Below, in pieces: positions 12,202-24,207 of a DNA stretch of 64,000 bases. Below the pieces are notes generated by a model that saw only the letters and a program-made list of their open reading frames with translations, did not search any database and was not told where the DNA came from. A program made the translations under genes and the position numbers. This DNA is from Castanea sativa (lineage: Eukaryota > Streptophyta > Magnoliopsida > Fagales > Fagaceae): positions 37,105,873-37,169,872 of the forward strand of contig NC_134019.1 of assembly GCF_040712315.1 (NCBI RefSeq), in the 5' to 3' direction. Position 1 is the stretch's first letter. Each line of letters begins with the position of its first letter.

Positions 12202-13206
12202 TGTTAGGACAGATGTGATTCATGTTAGGAACATATGTCAACATTTTATGTAATTGGCTAATCCTTTGACAAAATGCACTTTACTTGTAATTGGGTAGAT
12301 CTAGGATGTATTTAATGCTTCAAGAAACAAGGTTTCAAGTTCAAGTGTTAAAGTCATACAAGTCTGTCCAAGAATCAAGTGAAGAAGTGTTGGTCATTAA
12401 AGCTCGATAGCTAGTATCTATCGAGGTTTAAAAAGCTGTTTCAGCCTGAGGCTCGATAGCTACTTGATAGATAGGGTATCTGTTGAGGTTCATGAAAAAC
12501 AGATTTTCTGTTCTGATTTTCATCCAATCTGTGAGTATGTGTTTGGGCTTTCTTTTCTCATAATCTTAAACATATATAAGGATTATTTTAAGGGCCGTTA
12601 TAGAGAGCACAATTGCACAAGTGTGAAGCAAAGTGTTATTCATGCAAATTGTGACCGGAAACCTAGTTTGCCCTAGTTCATCTTGAAGAAGCTGTTGTGT
12701 TTGTACATTATAGGGTTTTGTGACCAAGCAACTTTGTGATCGTCATTTGTGATGAACTAAAGAACTTTGCAGCCAACATCATTCTCAAGTTGGTGATCAA
12801 GTCGCGTACTAGGATTCGAACATCTTTTGGTTAGTCATGTATTGGGAGCCGTGCAATACAAGGAGAGATTGTCACTACATAATAAGTCCAATTGGGTATT
12901 GGGGTAAGGGTTCAACTATAGGTTGGTATAAGGTACTAAGATTCCTTTACTTGTAACTACTTATTTTGATAATAGTGGATTATTAGGAATGGTGACCTTA
13001 AAATCAGCTGGTGGAGTTTTTGCCTCGGAGGTTTTTCTCATTCGTAAAAAAATCACCGTGTCAACTTTATTTTCCGCTGCATTAGACATTAGTTGGTGAT
13101 TTATTTGTTCTGCCACGTACATTGCATGTTAATTTGATTAATTAATAAACTTGGGTAATTAATCAATTAATCAATCACAAGGGGTTAATACATTCTTGGC
13201 CTATCA
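12202..13206 (+). repeat. 5' LTR of the SIRE-like element
   Basis: 1005 bp, TG...CA. By eye it differs from the 3' LTR at clearly more places than the LTR pair of the Gypsy nested inside it, in keeping with an older insertion. It holds repeated tcgatagct/tatcgagg phrases at about 12400-12490 that could fold on each other. Confidence 0.88.
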
Positions 13207-13220
13207 AGTAGTATCAGAGC
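13207..13220 (+). other. Primer-binding site, initiator tRNA-Met type
   Basis: agtagtatcagagc directly after the LTR matches the usual tggtatcagagc with one change. Complementarity to initiator methionine tRNA is standard for plant Copia elements. Confidence 0.75.
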
Positions 13221-13278
13221 AGACACACTCTGATTAGGGTTTAATCTTTGCTGTGTGATCCATTGACCCCTTTTTGTC

Positions 13279-15180
13279 ATGGATAGAGGACAGTCACTCA
13301 TTGTACCTCCTTTATTTGATGGCACTAACTATGTATACTGAAAAGTACGCATGAGAGCTTTCTTACAATCTTTAGATGAGAAAGTGTGGCAAGCTGTGGA
13401 GATAGGCTGGACCAAGCCGAAGGAAGCGTTGACCGACTGGGATGATGCAAAGATCAAGGCGGAAAATTTCAACAATAGGGCATTGAATGCTTTATTCAGT
13501 GCGGTCACAAATAAGGAGTTCAAGAAGATATCCTCCACTGAAACTTCAAAGGAAGCATGGACCATTCTCTAGACAACCTATGAAGGAACTAAGGCCGTCA
13601 AGGATTCGAAGCTTTAGAGGCTCACTACTAGCTTCGAAGAAATTAAGATGGAGGAGGATGAGTCATTTGATAAGTTCTATTCCAGGCTTTAAGGGCATAG
13701 TAAACTCAGCTTTTAATCTTGGAGAAACCATTCTCAAACCCAAGATTGTGAGAAAGGTGCTTAGATTTCTGTCCGAGAGATTCCATGCTAAGATCACCAT
13801 GATTGAGGAGTCAAAGGATATTGACAAAATTCCATTGACAGAACTAGTTGGAAATCTGCAGACCTATGAGTTGGGTTTGTTTAGGATCGGGAAGTCAAGC
13901 AAGAGCAAGAGCATAGTACTGAAGGCCAAGAGTAGTGACACGAATAAGTCTTTCGATGATAAAGATTCTAAAATGAAGTCTTACATCACCAGGCAATTCA
14001 AGAAGTTCATGAAAAATGTCAATGCAAAGGGCTTCGACAAGGACTGTAGGCAATCGAGTTCTTCTCAGTCTAAGAGCCAAGACAAAGGGAAGAAGGATGC
14101 TAGAGATGGCGGTCAATACACTGGTCCCTCAAGACCCAAGTGTTTCGAGTGTCAAGACTTCGGTCACATGAAACAAGAGGACCTTACTTATCTTGAGCCC
14201 ATTGGGAAAAGAAAGACACTTGCTGCAACTTTGAGCGACATCGAACCTGAAGATGATTCCGAAAATGAAGATGAAGGAATCCTAAATGCCTTCACCGCCA
14301 CTGTCAATCCTACTTGGGGGATTGTAGAAGATGTGGATGAAGAAGAGGACTTGGTGGAATCAAAGTTTGAGAAGATTGATGAGTAAGATGACATCCACAC
14401 TGCCTATGCAAAGTTATACAAGGTCTCAGAAAAGCATGAGAAGTTGTATAGGTTGGCCACCAAGAAGCTCAGTGATGTGGAGCTTGAACAAGAACAACTT
14501 TTCATAAAGTTTGATGAAGCCAATCAGACCATTGAAGCTTTGAGGTTTGAAAACAATTTCTTGGTTGAGAAGACCAAGAGGCTTGAGGCAGACTTGTTCC
14601 AAGTTAGAGCTTAGTTGGAGAGGACCTCAAGTGCAAATCTTGATGAGATGCTTAGTTTTCGAAAATCTGCTTCTGACTGAACCGATTTAGGGTATGATTT
14701 CTCTTCTCCTAATATTGCTTCTTCTAGTACTACTATTTTTTTTCTCTTACTAATAATATTGAATCTGAGAATAATGATGCTAAAACTGTGATAGCTAGTA
14801 AGAACATAGGCAAGGGTAAATCTATCTTAGAAGCACCCCCTAAGCTTGCTAAGAAAGAAACCAAAAACCCTAGGGTTAAGAAGAGTAATGCTCAAAAGTC
14901 TAAAGAGAAGAAGCAACATCTCTATCATTATTATGGAGTAGTTGGACACACTCGACCTAATTGCTATAAGTGGCAAGCCACTCAACAAAGCAACAGCATG
15001 GTCTCGTCTGGAAACCTGAGTCAGTTTTCATCCTCTCTTGCTCCTCTAAGAGATCTCCTTAAGGCCCTCATGTTTCTTTCGAAGTTGAACGGTTGCAATT
15101 CTTTTCCCTCACCGCCGATTCAACGATTCACTAAAAGGAAAGGTACTTCCAAGGTGTGGAAGGAAAAGGGCTCCAAGTGA
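13279..15180 (+). pseudogene. Copia (SIRE-type) gag, broken
   Basis: From ATG 13279 the text runs MDRGQSLIVPPLFDGTNY, the start of SIRE-lineage Gag. A TGA replaces Trp within 25 codons, and TAG/TAA codons follow near 13570, 13615 and 13690. The best open part is 13690-14384. A zinc knuckle CFECQDFGHMKQED (near 14140) has lost its last Cys. Past a stop at 14384, coiled-coil text resumes (KHEKLYRLATKKLSDVELEQ) and a second knuckle-like segment near 14930 (YHYYGVVGHTRPNC) has also lost Cys residues. It ends at TGA 15178-15180. The product would have been the capsid protein; this copy cannot make it. Confidence 0.8.
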
Positions 15181-16977
15181 TTTTGCCATTTTTTTTCTCT
15201 TTCTCTCTCTCTCCCCTTCTTGTTTTTGTTTTTGCATTACTTGTGTGTTTTGCTTTCTTATTTTAACTCAGTCTAGTTTTTATACATTATTGTGTTTGAC
15301 ATGTTTTTGTTTGTTTATTTTTCAGTTTTGTTTTATTTTGTTTTCATTCATAAAAATAAAAAAAAAATTGAAAAATCAGAAAAATAAAAAACAGTGTGTG
15401 TTTGTGTACATTGGTACTTGTGTACCTTGAATGGCCAATGAAACAAAGTTTTCTAAAGTTTGTATCTCTTGTAGCTTAGATGAGCATCTCTATGCACAAT
15501 TAAGCAAGTGATGTTTGTGGCTATTATTTGTGATAAGTAAGATTAAGTAATCTCTTGTACTTAACACTTGTATCATTCTTTTTGACGGAAAGAACTAAAA
15601 AAATCCTAAGAGAAAGGAATAAATAACCATCTCACCACTGTCGTCCACCAATCATGAAATGATATCGGTATGCTTTGGCATAGCACAAGTGCAATGTCAA
15701 AAAATAAAAACTTAACATAATTGGGTATTTCTTTTTTCTCTCTTATATGCCCATGCATGATATGCTTAATAAAAGAAAAATATGCAAAGAAAAATTAAAG
15801 TAAAAGAAATAAAATACTTTAAAATATGATTGCAAGCGTGTATTATAGGAGATATAAGAGTTATAGGATGAACTTTGAAAGTAATAGTTCCCATTAAGCA
15901 GTTATGATTGTGTGTGAGTTAAATTGATTTACTCACATTTCAAAGCGTCATAACATGTAGACACTCATGCAATCTTGTGATGTTTTTCACACACAACACG
16001 CAATGCTCTTTGCTACTTTTAATACATGTGCAGGTACAATGTGATTTGGCCATCATAAGGTTTACATGTGTTAATGTATACCCACTAAACTGTCTTGACA
16101 TGTTTTTTAAATATAAAATTGGTTAGACTTGTTTAGTGTGTGTGTGTGTGTTTTGGATCTAAATGCATGACCTTTTTCTTGATGAGAGATGTTTATGAGA
16201 GCTTAAAATGTTGGTTGGATCCTTGGTTGAGTTGCATGTTTGATTGCATTCATATCTGTGTTTTTCTCTTCTTGAAAAACTGTTTTTAAAGCAATCTCAA
16301 CAGCTTCTCGACACCTCTCGACAGCTAGGCTATCTATTGATCTCTCTAGCTTCTTTTTATCGCAATCTCGATAGCTTCTTGACAACTCCTCGATCCATCG
16401 AGAAAGTTTCTGTCTCCTCGATAGATGCTTGATAGCTCCTCAATCCATCAAGCTCCTTTTGTTGTGGACACCTCTGGATAGCTGCTCGATAGCTGTATCT
16501 CTTCAACCCTTTAAATCTCGACATCTCTCGATCTGTCAAGAATTATGAGATTCTATAAATAGGATCCGCTCGAATTCTTTCTCATTTCTCTTGATCTCTC
16601 TCGACTCCTATTGACTCTTCACCTCCCAAAACCTCTCTCTCTCTCTCACTCCAAACTTCTTTCCCAAGAGTTTTTCGGCCTTTAGATCATCTTCTTTCAT
16701 CTGGTATGATCTTTTTTTACTCATTCTATCATGCATTTCGTGTTTTCTGACCTAACCTTTGAGATTTTTGAAAATTTTTGGGGTTTTTCAAAATAGATGA
16801 AGTTTTTGTGAAATTTTTGGGATGGGTATTGTTTAAATGGTTTTCAAATCATCATGCATTGCATCACATTTGTATTATAACAATATTTCATGCATTTTAG
16901 ATGTGTGTTTACTTTGTTGCAAACTTGTGTGTTGGTAGGTTTGGATTGGATTGAACTCATGATGTTTTTAAGTTTGC
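15181..16977 (+). other. Non-coding centre of the SIRE-like element
   Basis: T-rich, then A-rich sequence stands where pol should be, with no reverse-transcriptase, RNase H or integrase motif in any frame that I can read. 16300-16540 is packed with tcgatagct/tcgacagct/tcgatccatcgag motifs. Confidence 0.55.
16300..16540. repeat. Cluster of self-complementary tcgatagct-type motifs
   Basis: About ten variants of ctcgatagct, ctcgacagct and tcgatccatcgag lie in 240 bp. Pieces such as tcgatccatcga are nearly palindromic. Similar motifs recur in both LTRs of the same element (12400-12490, 28820-28930). Confidence 0.6.
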
Positions 16978-17627
16978 ATGTCACATGTTCATGCATTTTC
17001 ATGCATATGTACCTTCATTTATCTTTATATTGATATTGATTTTGTCGGTACTTTTCTACGTGTCTCTCTTTCTCCCTCTCTCCTTCTTTTAGTTAGTTGC
17101 TCTATAGCACCTAAACGAAAATCTATTCCGTCTCGGAACCCTCTTTGTTTTGGGGCTTCCTCCTCTTCTGATTCAACCCCTTCCCATATCCGCAACGACA
17201 TTTTAGAGAACTTTTCTAGACAAGACATTCATTCAGAACGCCAAGTCATTTTATCGGACTTCTCTGATACTAACCTGCCCACTAGCATTCATAGTAGGGG
17301 TTAGGAGTCACTGTGTGGCGTCTCGGTCACCTATCCATCCATGATTATACATGAGTTTTACTCCAACATGCATGGATTTTATTATTTAGTACCTCTCTTT
17401 GTCACTCGCGTTTAAGGTACGCGCATTGTAGTCACACCAGATATTGTATCTGAGGTGCTCTATGTCCCGAGAGTAGCACATCTTGACTACCCCGGCTGTG
17501 ATTGTCTGAGGACTTTGTCCAAAGATGAGTTCAATTCGTCTTTCTATAAGCGTCCTTCTGATTGGGGTGATCGTCAGTACACCTCTTGCTCGGCCTTTGC
17601 TAAAGGTTCGAGGTTCATTAACATGGT

Positions 17628-18150
17628 TGAAGGGGATAAAAATAGGAGACGGGTATTCCCATAGAACTCGAAGGGACGGAGAGCATGTAGACGGATCGAC
17701 ACCGTAGGTGACACGACCATGACGGTTAAATTTAACTGAGTATCCGTCATGTACGAATTAATTGAAGATTCCAGGTTGTGTGTCATTTGATATGTTTTAA
17801 ATCAACCTTTGCTTTATCCCCACGCAAGCGTGCATACTTGGACTTCTTGTGACACACGTTTGAGAAGGCTCCTATATGGAAAAGGAACTTGAGGGGGAAG
17901 TTGTATCCTAAAAGAAAGACAATTCCACCCAATATAAATACCCCAGAAACCCTAGATATGAAGGTACGCACAATATTCCTAACTCTGGCATTCTAGGGTT
18001 GAAGAAACAAGATTCTAACTTGACCTTCGGAGGGTTTTTGGCCGGCACCACACCGGTGCTCTCTTTTAGGTCCTCTATTTTCATTTTTGCAGGTATTGCC
18101 TTGGTTTGAGGAGTGCTTGCAACTCACTGGTGATTTTTTCGACATCATCA
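17628..18150 (+). repeat. 5' LTR of Gypsy element 1
   Basis: 523 bp. It contains TATAAATA at 17933-17940, the likely promoter of the element's RNA. Eight of the nine differences from the 3' LTR are transitions. Confidence 0.95.
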
Positions 18151-18151
18151 G

Positions 18152-18170
18152 TTGGCGCTGTCTGTGGGAA
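18152..18170 (+). other. Primer-binding site of Gypsy element 1
   Basis: ttggcgctgtctgtgggaa follows the LTR. It resembles the TGGCGCCGT-type sites of plant Gypsy elements, often assigned to tRNA-Asp, with one mismatch in the core. Confidence 0.6.
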
Positions 18171-18227
18171 AATAAGAAAATCTTCTGATTATTTTAGCCT
18201 CGCTCTATTCTTGAGACAAAGAGTTGC

Positions 18228-19449
18228 ATGGTACTCACCCGATCAATGGCAACGAACAACAATCAAGGCGACGAACCGCGCGCCACCGCTCTAGAGAGGC
18301 AGGTCCAAACGCTTGCAGCGGCGGTTGAGCGCCTCACTAAGCAGAATCATGATTTGGAAGAACAGTTGCGGCAAAGGACCGCACACCCAAGTGCACCACA
18401 GGAAGACCAGGAGGGCGCTAGTCCAGAAGGAAGGAATGCGGAAAGACCTGAGGGCAGCAACGCTCCAACTAGACCCGAGCGACAAGAAACCAATCAACCA
18501 TCTGTCTTAGACGCTGTGCCGACTCACATAGCCGCCGAAATGCAAGAGATGAGGGAACGCATGGATGTGATGATGAACGCCCTTAGAGGATGGGTATCTA
18601 GCAACCTGGACGACCTAGTCCATAGAACGGATTCACCATTCACAGCATTGGTGAATTCATGCCCCGTTCCTCCAAAGTTTCGCATGCCCCATGTGGAAAA
18701 CTACGACGGATCCAAAGACCCGTTGGATCACTTGAAGTCTTTCAGAACCCTAATGCATCTTCAAGGTATACCGGATGAAATCATGTGCAGGGCTTTTCTC
18801 ACCACCTTGAAAGGGCCTGCAAGGGATTGGTACAGTAGGCTGACACCTAATTCCATCAGCACTTTTAAGGAACTAGGCGCACAGTTCGTATCACACTTTA
18901 TTGGAAGTCATCAACACAAGAGGTCTATTGCATGTATACTGGGTATTAAGCAACGAGAAGACGAGACATTGAGGTCTTATATAGCCCGCTTTAACAAGGA
19001 ATCCCTCTCGATAGACGAGGCAGATGACAAGATACTTGTGGCAGCATTCACGAACGGGCTACGAGAGGGTAAGTTCTTGTTCTCTCTATGCAAGAATGAC
19101 CCAAAGACTATGTCCGATGTATATTACAGGGCGACAAAGTATATGAATGCGGAGGATGCCTTGCTGGCCAGAGACGACTATAAACCAAGAAAAAGGGAAA
19201 GACAGGAAGATACGAAACGATAATGGACGAAAAATGGCAAGAACCAGAGATCGACGAGAAGACTGGAGATCCAAACCACCTTCGGGGAGGTTTACGAGTT
19301 TCACCCCCCTCACAGCCCCAATTGACCAGGTGTTAATGCAAATCAAAGATGAAGGAACCTTGACGTTCCCGGGCAAGTTGAAGGGAGATCCGAACAAGAG
19401 GCCATGAGATAGATATTGCCGTTTTCATCGTGACCACGGCCATGATACG
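18228..19449 (+). pseudogene. Gag of Gypsy element 1
   Basis: Open from ATG 18228 for 331 codons to TGA-less text ending in TAA at about 19221. A coiled-coil start (ALERQVQTLAAAVERLTKQN) is followed by the retrotransposon gag core, with PRDWY-type AFLTTLKGPARDWYSRL around residue 190 and LRSYIARFNKE. The frame then shifts near 19200, resumes as TSFTPLTAPIDQVL, and meets a TGA at 19405-19407 just before the knuckle-like CRFHRDHGHDT. It would form the virus-like particle. It is broken at its C-terminal, nucleic-acid-binding end. Confidence 0.85.
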
Positions 19450-20476
19450 ATGGACTATTATGACCTGAAGCAACAGATCGAAGCCCTTATCAGACAAGGA
19501 AGGTTGCAGAGGTTCGTGAGGAAGGAGAGAACGGACCAACCCCAGGAGCAGAATCCTAGACGGGAAAACGAACGTCCCAGACCACCGGTAGCAGACATAC
19601 GGATGATAATAGGGGGAAGTACTTCAACGGGGTCGTCTAAAAAGGCCAGAAAGACCTATTTACGGACGATACAAAGTGTCCAGTCGACGGGCTCTTCACT
19701 AGAAAGAATACGACGGAACGGCTCCAGTATCGAGTTTTCTGAAGAAGAGGCCCGACGCCTTCACCACCCCCATGATGACGCGCTTGTGGTTAGTATACAG
19801 GTAGGAGACTTCAACATCCACTGAGTTCTAGTGGACAACGGGAGCTCAGCAGACATCCTCTACTACCCCGCGTTCCAGCAGATGGGGATGGCAAAAGAGC
19901 GCCTGATCCCGGCATGCACGCCCCTCGTTGGCTTTGGGGGGAACCCGGGTCCATCCTTTAGGATCTGTCACATTGGCGGTGACAGTAGGAGACTACCCAC
20001 AACAAATAACCAAGGATGTTTCCTTTCTAGTGATTGATTGCTCCTCAGCGTATAATGCCATACTCGGACGACCCATTCTCAATGCATGGAAGGCCATCAC
20101 TTCTACCTACCATCTGATGATCAAGTTTCCCACTGAACATGGAGTTGGAGAACTGCGCGGAAATCAGGTGACTGCACGGGAATGTTACGTGGCCATGATG
20201 GAGATGGATGACCATGTACAGGCAATGAACATCGAAGAACAGAGAACAGTGGCAGAACCCGTGGAGAAATTGGAAGAGGTACAACTAGATGATTCGAGGC
20301 CCGACCGGACCACCAGGATAGGAACCTCGGTCGACCAAACGGTTCGACATGCCCTCCTACTGTTCCTCAAAGAGAACCAAGACGTGTTTGCATGGAGCCA
20401 TGATGACATGCCGGGAATAGATCCGGCAGTCATAGTCCATAAATTGAACGTGTCACCTTCGTTCTCTCCAGTTTGA
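19450..20476 (+). pseudogene. Protease region of Gypsy element 1
   Basis: The retropepsin active-site motif is [16 protein letters not shown] near 19830, where the usual D-T/S-G-S appears as DNGS, common in this lineage. The flap and helper strand are [15 protein letters not shown] near 20030. A TGA at 19822 (from CGA), a frame change near 19930-19950 and a TGA at 20474 interrupt it. It would cut the Gag-Pol polyprotein. Confidence 0.8.
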
Positions 20477-21673
20477 CAAAAGAAGCACGTGTTCGCCCCC
20501 GAAAGGGGTCGAGCCGCAGCAGAGGAAGTGCAGAAGCTACGGGAAGCGAACTTCATACGAGAGGTGTACTACCCAGACTGGCTGGAAAACGTGGTAATGG
20601 TCAAGAAATCAAACGGGAAGTGGAGAATGTGTGTTGACTTCACGGATCTGAATAGAGCATGCCCTAAAGACAGTTACCCACTCCCGCGCATTGACACCTT
20701 AGTGGACTCCACCGCGAGACATGAATTGATGAGCTTCATGGACGCCTTCTCGGGGTATAATTAAATCAAATTGGATAAAGGTGATCAAGAGAAAACATCA
20801 TTTGTGACAAGCCAGGGGCTTTTTTGCTACAAGGTGATGCCGTTCAGGCTCAAGAATGCGGGAGCCACGTATCAACGATTAATGAACAAAATGTTCGCAC
20901 ACCAAATTGGCAGAAACGTCCAGGTCTATGTGGATGATATGTTGGTGAAAAGCGCAAAGGTGTCCGATCATCTGAGGGACCTCCAGGAGACATTCGACAC
21001 TCTTCGGACGTATAGAATGAAGCTGAATCCAAGCAAATGCGCATTCGGAGTTACTGCTGGAAAATTCTTAGGATTCATGTTTTCCCAACGGGGCATTGAA
21101 GTCAACCCAGAGAAAGTGAAAGCGATTATGGAGCTATCTCCTCCGAGGACGGTAAAGGAAGTGCAAAGCCTGGCAGGGAAGATAGCAGCCTTAAATAGGT
21201 TCGTATCGAGAGCAACGGACAAGTGTCTCCCTTTCTTCAGAACGCTAAAAAGATCTTTCGAGTGGACGGACGAATGCCAAAGGGCATTTGAAGAGTTGAA
21301 GGCATATCTCTCTGCCCCGCCATTGCTTAGCCCGTCCATGTCGGGGGAGGAATTGTTCCTGTACCTTGCTGTCTCATCGGCAGCGGTAAGTGCGGCTCTC
21401 ATCAGAGAGGAAGGGAAGATACAGAAGCCCGTGTACTTTGTAAGCCGGGCGCTACAAGGCGCAGAGGAGAGATACCCACGGATGGAGAAACTCGCCTTTG
21501 CACTCGTAACTGCAGCTCGAAAACTGAAGCCCTATTTTCAAGCACATACAATAATAGTCCTGACGGATCAGCCCTTGCGGAGAGCAATGAACAATCCTGA
21601 AACTGCCGGACGGATGGCTTTGTGGGCTATCGAGCTGAGTGAGTACGATATCCAATACCAGCCATGAATAGCT
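20477..21673 (+). pseudogene. Reverse transcriptase and first RNase H of Gypsy element 1
   Basis: Reverse-transcriptase blocks in order: NGKWRMCVDFTDLNRACPKD, SFMDAFSGYN, MPFRLKNAGATYQRLMN, and the catalytic YVDD (VQVYVDDMLVKS, about 20925). Then comes the RNase H segment, with YFVSRALQGAEERYP and MEKLAFALVTA. Stops at 20762 (TAA from CAA) and 21665 (TGA, probably from CGA). Otherwise the frame is open for nearly 400 codons and the catalytic residues are intact. Confidence 0.92.
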
Positions 21674-22561
21674 TTGAAAGGACAAATACTGGCAGATTTC
21701 ATCGCGGAATTCACTACACCTGACGAGCAGGGGGTAGAAGAGACGCCCACATGGAGAATTTACATAGACGGATCCTCCAATAAGCATGCAGGAGGGGTCG
21801 GGGTTGTACTTCACACCCCGGAAGGAGATAAGGTTGAATGCATGATCCGTCTGGAGTTCCCCACTACAAATAACGAAGCAGAGTATGAGGCCCTGGTGGC
21901 AGGATTGGAACTTGCAATAGTGGCCGGGGCCAGGAAGGCAGTAGTCTACTCTGATTCTCAAATCGTAGCCAACCAAGTTAATGAGAGCTACGATTACAGG
22001 AATGAACGAATGAGAAGGTACCTCGGAGAAGTGAAGGGTCTAACGAGCGACCTCCAATTCACGATAGCTCAGATCCCAAGAGAAGAGAATCAAGAGGCGG
22101 ACCGACTCGTAAAGGCTGCTTCGGCCGAACCCATGATCGCTCCAGAGCAGGTATTGTCCTTCGTCCAACATTCATCGCTACTAGATAACGTTCGAATGCA
22201 GGATTTAAGCACTAAGGACGATTGGACGGTTCCAATTATGGCGTACCTCAAGGACGGCAAACTGCCAGAAAGTAAGGTAGACGCAAGGAAATTGAAGGTT
22301 AGGGCTGCCCGATTCATATTGATTAAAGGCATCCTCTACAAAAGAGGATTCTCCCGACCATATCTAAGATGCCTGGGCCATGACGAAGCAGACTACGTGA
22401 TGAGGGAAGTTCATGAAGGAATTTGTGGAAACCACTCGGGATCAAGGTCTCTGGTGCACAAGCTACTCCGAGTAGGGTATTACTGGCCGACAATGCAGAA
22501 GGATGCCCATATGTACGTTAGAGCGTGCGATAAGTGTCAACGGTTTGGCAATCTTATTAGA
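21674..22561 (+). pseudogene. Second (archaeal-type) RNase H and integrase zinc domain, Gypsy element 1
   Basis: IYIDGSS (first Asp), TTNNEAEYEALVAGLELA (Glu) and VYSDSQIVANQV (Asp) mark an RNase H of the archaeal/plant type, a second copy beside the one fused to the reverse transcriptase. This doubling is typical of the Tat lineage. From about 22400 the integrase HHCC domain follows: HEGICGNHSG and CDKCQRFG. It ends in TAG at 22562 (from CAG). Confidence 0.85.
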
Positions 22562-23448
22562 TAGCCAACGGAGGAACTCACACCTATGACGGCCCCATGG
22601 CCGTTCGCGCAATGAGGGTTAGACATCATGGGTCCATTTCCAATAGCGGTAAGACAATTGAAGTTCTTGGTAGTTGGTATTGACTACTTCACCAAGTGGG
22701 TGGAAGCAGAAGCTCTTGCTACTATCAAGGAGAAAAACATTCGCAACTTTGTATGGAGAAGTATTATTTGCCGATATGGGATCCCGAGAATGCTCGTTTC
22801 AGACAATGGGCAGCAATTCGACAACGATGTATTCCGAGACTTTTGTTCTCAGCTGGGAATCAAGAATCACTACTCGTCACCCGCCCACCCACAGGCCAAC
22901 GGACAAGTTGAAGTCACGAACCGGTCCTTGTTAAAGATTATCAAGACTCGGCTCGAGGGGGCAAAGGGCATATGGCCAGACGAACTACCAAGTGTACTAT
23001 GGGCGTACAGAACAACGGCAAGAACGCTAACGGGAGAGACACCGTTTCAACGGGAGAGGCCCTCATACCGGTAGAAGTGGGATTGACGAGCTACCGTGTG
23101 GAAAGCTATGACGAGAGCAAGAATATTGAAGCATTACGTCTAGAGCTTGACCTTGTCGATGAAGTCAGGGCAGCAGTAGCCCAGAGACTAGCGCGGTACC
23201 AAGACATAATGGCAAAACACTACAACTCAAAGGTCCGGCATCGAGACTTCAAGGTTGGAGATCTAGTGTTACTAAAAGTGCTTGGCGCTACGAAGGATGC
23301 ATCCCTAGGAAAGCTGGGTCCTAACTGGGAAGGCCTGTACAGAATCATCTCATGGCACAGGAAATGAACGTACTACTTGGAGACATTAGACGGAAGGAAG
23401 TTGGGCCATCCCTGGAACACGCAGCACCTGAAAAAGTACTACCAGTAG
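22562..23448 (+). pseudogene. Integrase core and C-terminus, Gypsy element 1
   Basis: The core shows GIDYFTKWVEAEAL (first Asp), VSDNGQQFDND (second Asp) and GQVEVTNRSLL (Glu), so the catalytic triad is present. A TGA at 22613-22615 replaces a Trp (from TGG). A frameshift near 23060 moves to a frame with VRHRDFKVGDLVLLKV and LGKLGPNWEG. Another TGA at about 23365 (from CGA) precedes the natural end WNTQHLKKYYQ-TAG at 23446-23448. Confidence 0.88.
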
Positions 23449-23599
23449 TGCAGCAGTCATAAGACGATACCTACTGCCTTATTTTCAGTTTAATTTTAGA
23501 CAGTCATGGCTTTTACTTTTTAACTTAAGTTTTCTTTGACAATTTGGTTTGTTGAACTTATAAGAGGAATTTTTATTTAGAAAATACGAAATGCATGCT

Positions 23600-24060
23600 G
23601 TTGGAAATTCTACAAGTCCACAAGGTGGACGGTTCATCCAACGGATGAAAATCTTACAAGTCCACAAAGTGGACGGATTATCTAAAGGATGAAAAACCTA
23701 CAAATCCACATAGTGGACGGATCATCCCAAAGGGGTGAAAACCTATAAGTCCACAAAGTAGACGGCTCATCCCAAAGGGATGAAAACATACAAGTCCACA
23801 AAGTGGACGGCTCATCCCAAAGGGATGAAAGTCCTACAAGTCCACAAAGTGGACGGTTCATCCAACGGATGAAAGTCTTACAAGTCCACAAAGTGGACGG
23901 TTCATCCAACGAATGAAAATTCAAGTCCACAAAGTGGACGGATTACCCCGAAGGAATGAGAAAGTTAACTATCATAAATAGATTATCCTAAGAAGACGGA
24001 AATTGACATTCAAAATCCACAAAGTGGACGGGTTTCAAAAATACTTCTGAAAGTCCAGCT
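23600..24060. repeat. Tandem repeats with a perfect short palindrome, 3' of pol in Gypsy element 1
   Basis: About eight imperfect 55-65 bp units each carry gtccacaaagtggac (an inverted repeat of gtccac around aaa) followed by gg-t/a-tcatccaa-gatgaaa. The gatgaaa half also partly pairs with ttcatcc. Such 3' tandem repeats are known in Tat/Ogre-type elements and can seed satellites. Confidence 0.85.
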
Positions 24061-24207
24061 AAATAAAGGACGGATATCTAAAGTTCTTCGCAGAAGACGA
24101 GTTATCTAAATAAGATAAACATGCATGAAATATGCGACGGATAAAAAGCAACCCAACAAGCAATGATACGATAAGTTAAAATTGTACAAATGACGGTTCA
24201 ACATAGT

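Noticed and set aside
23682..23930. - strand frame with repeated WTCK and PSTLWT text
   Set aside because: A by-product of the tandem repeats behind pol; no start context, and it changes with unit number.
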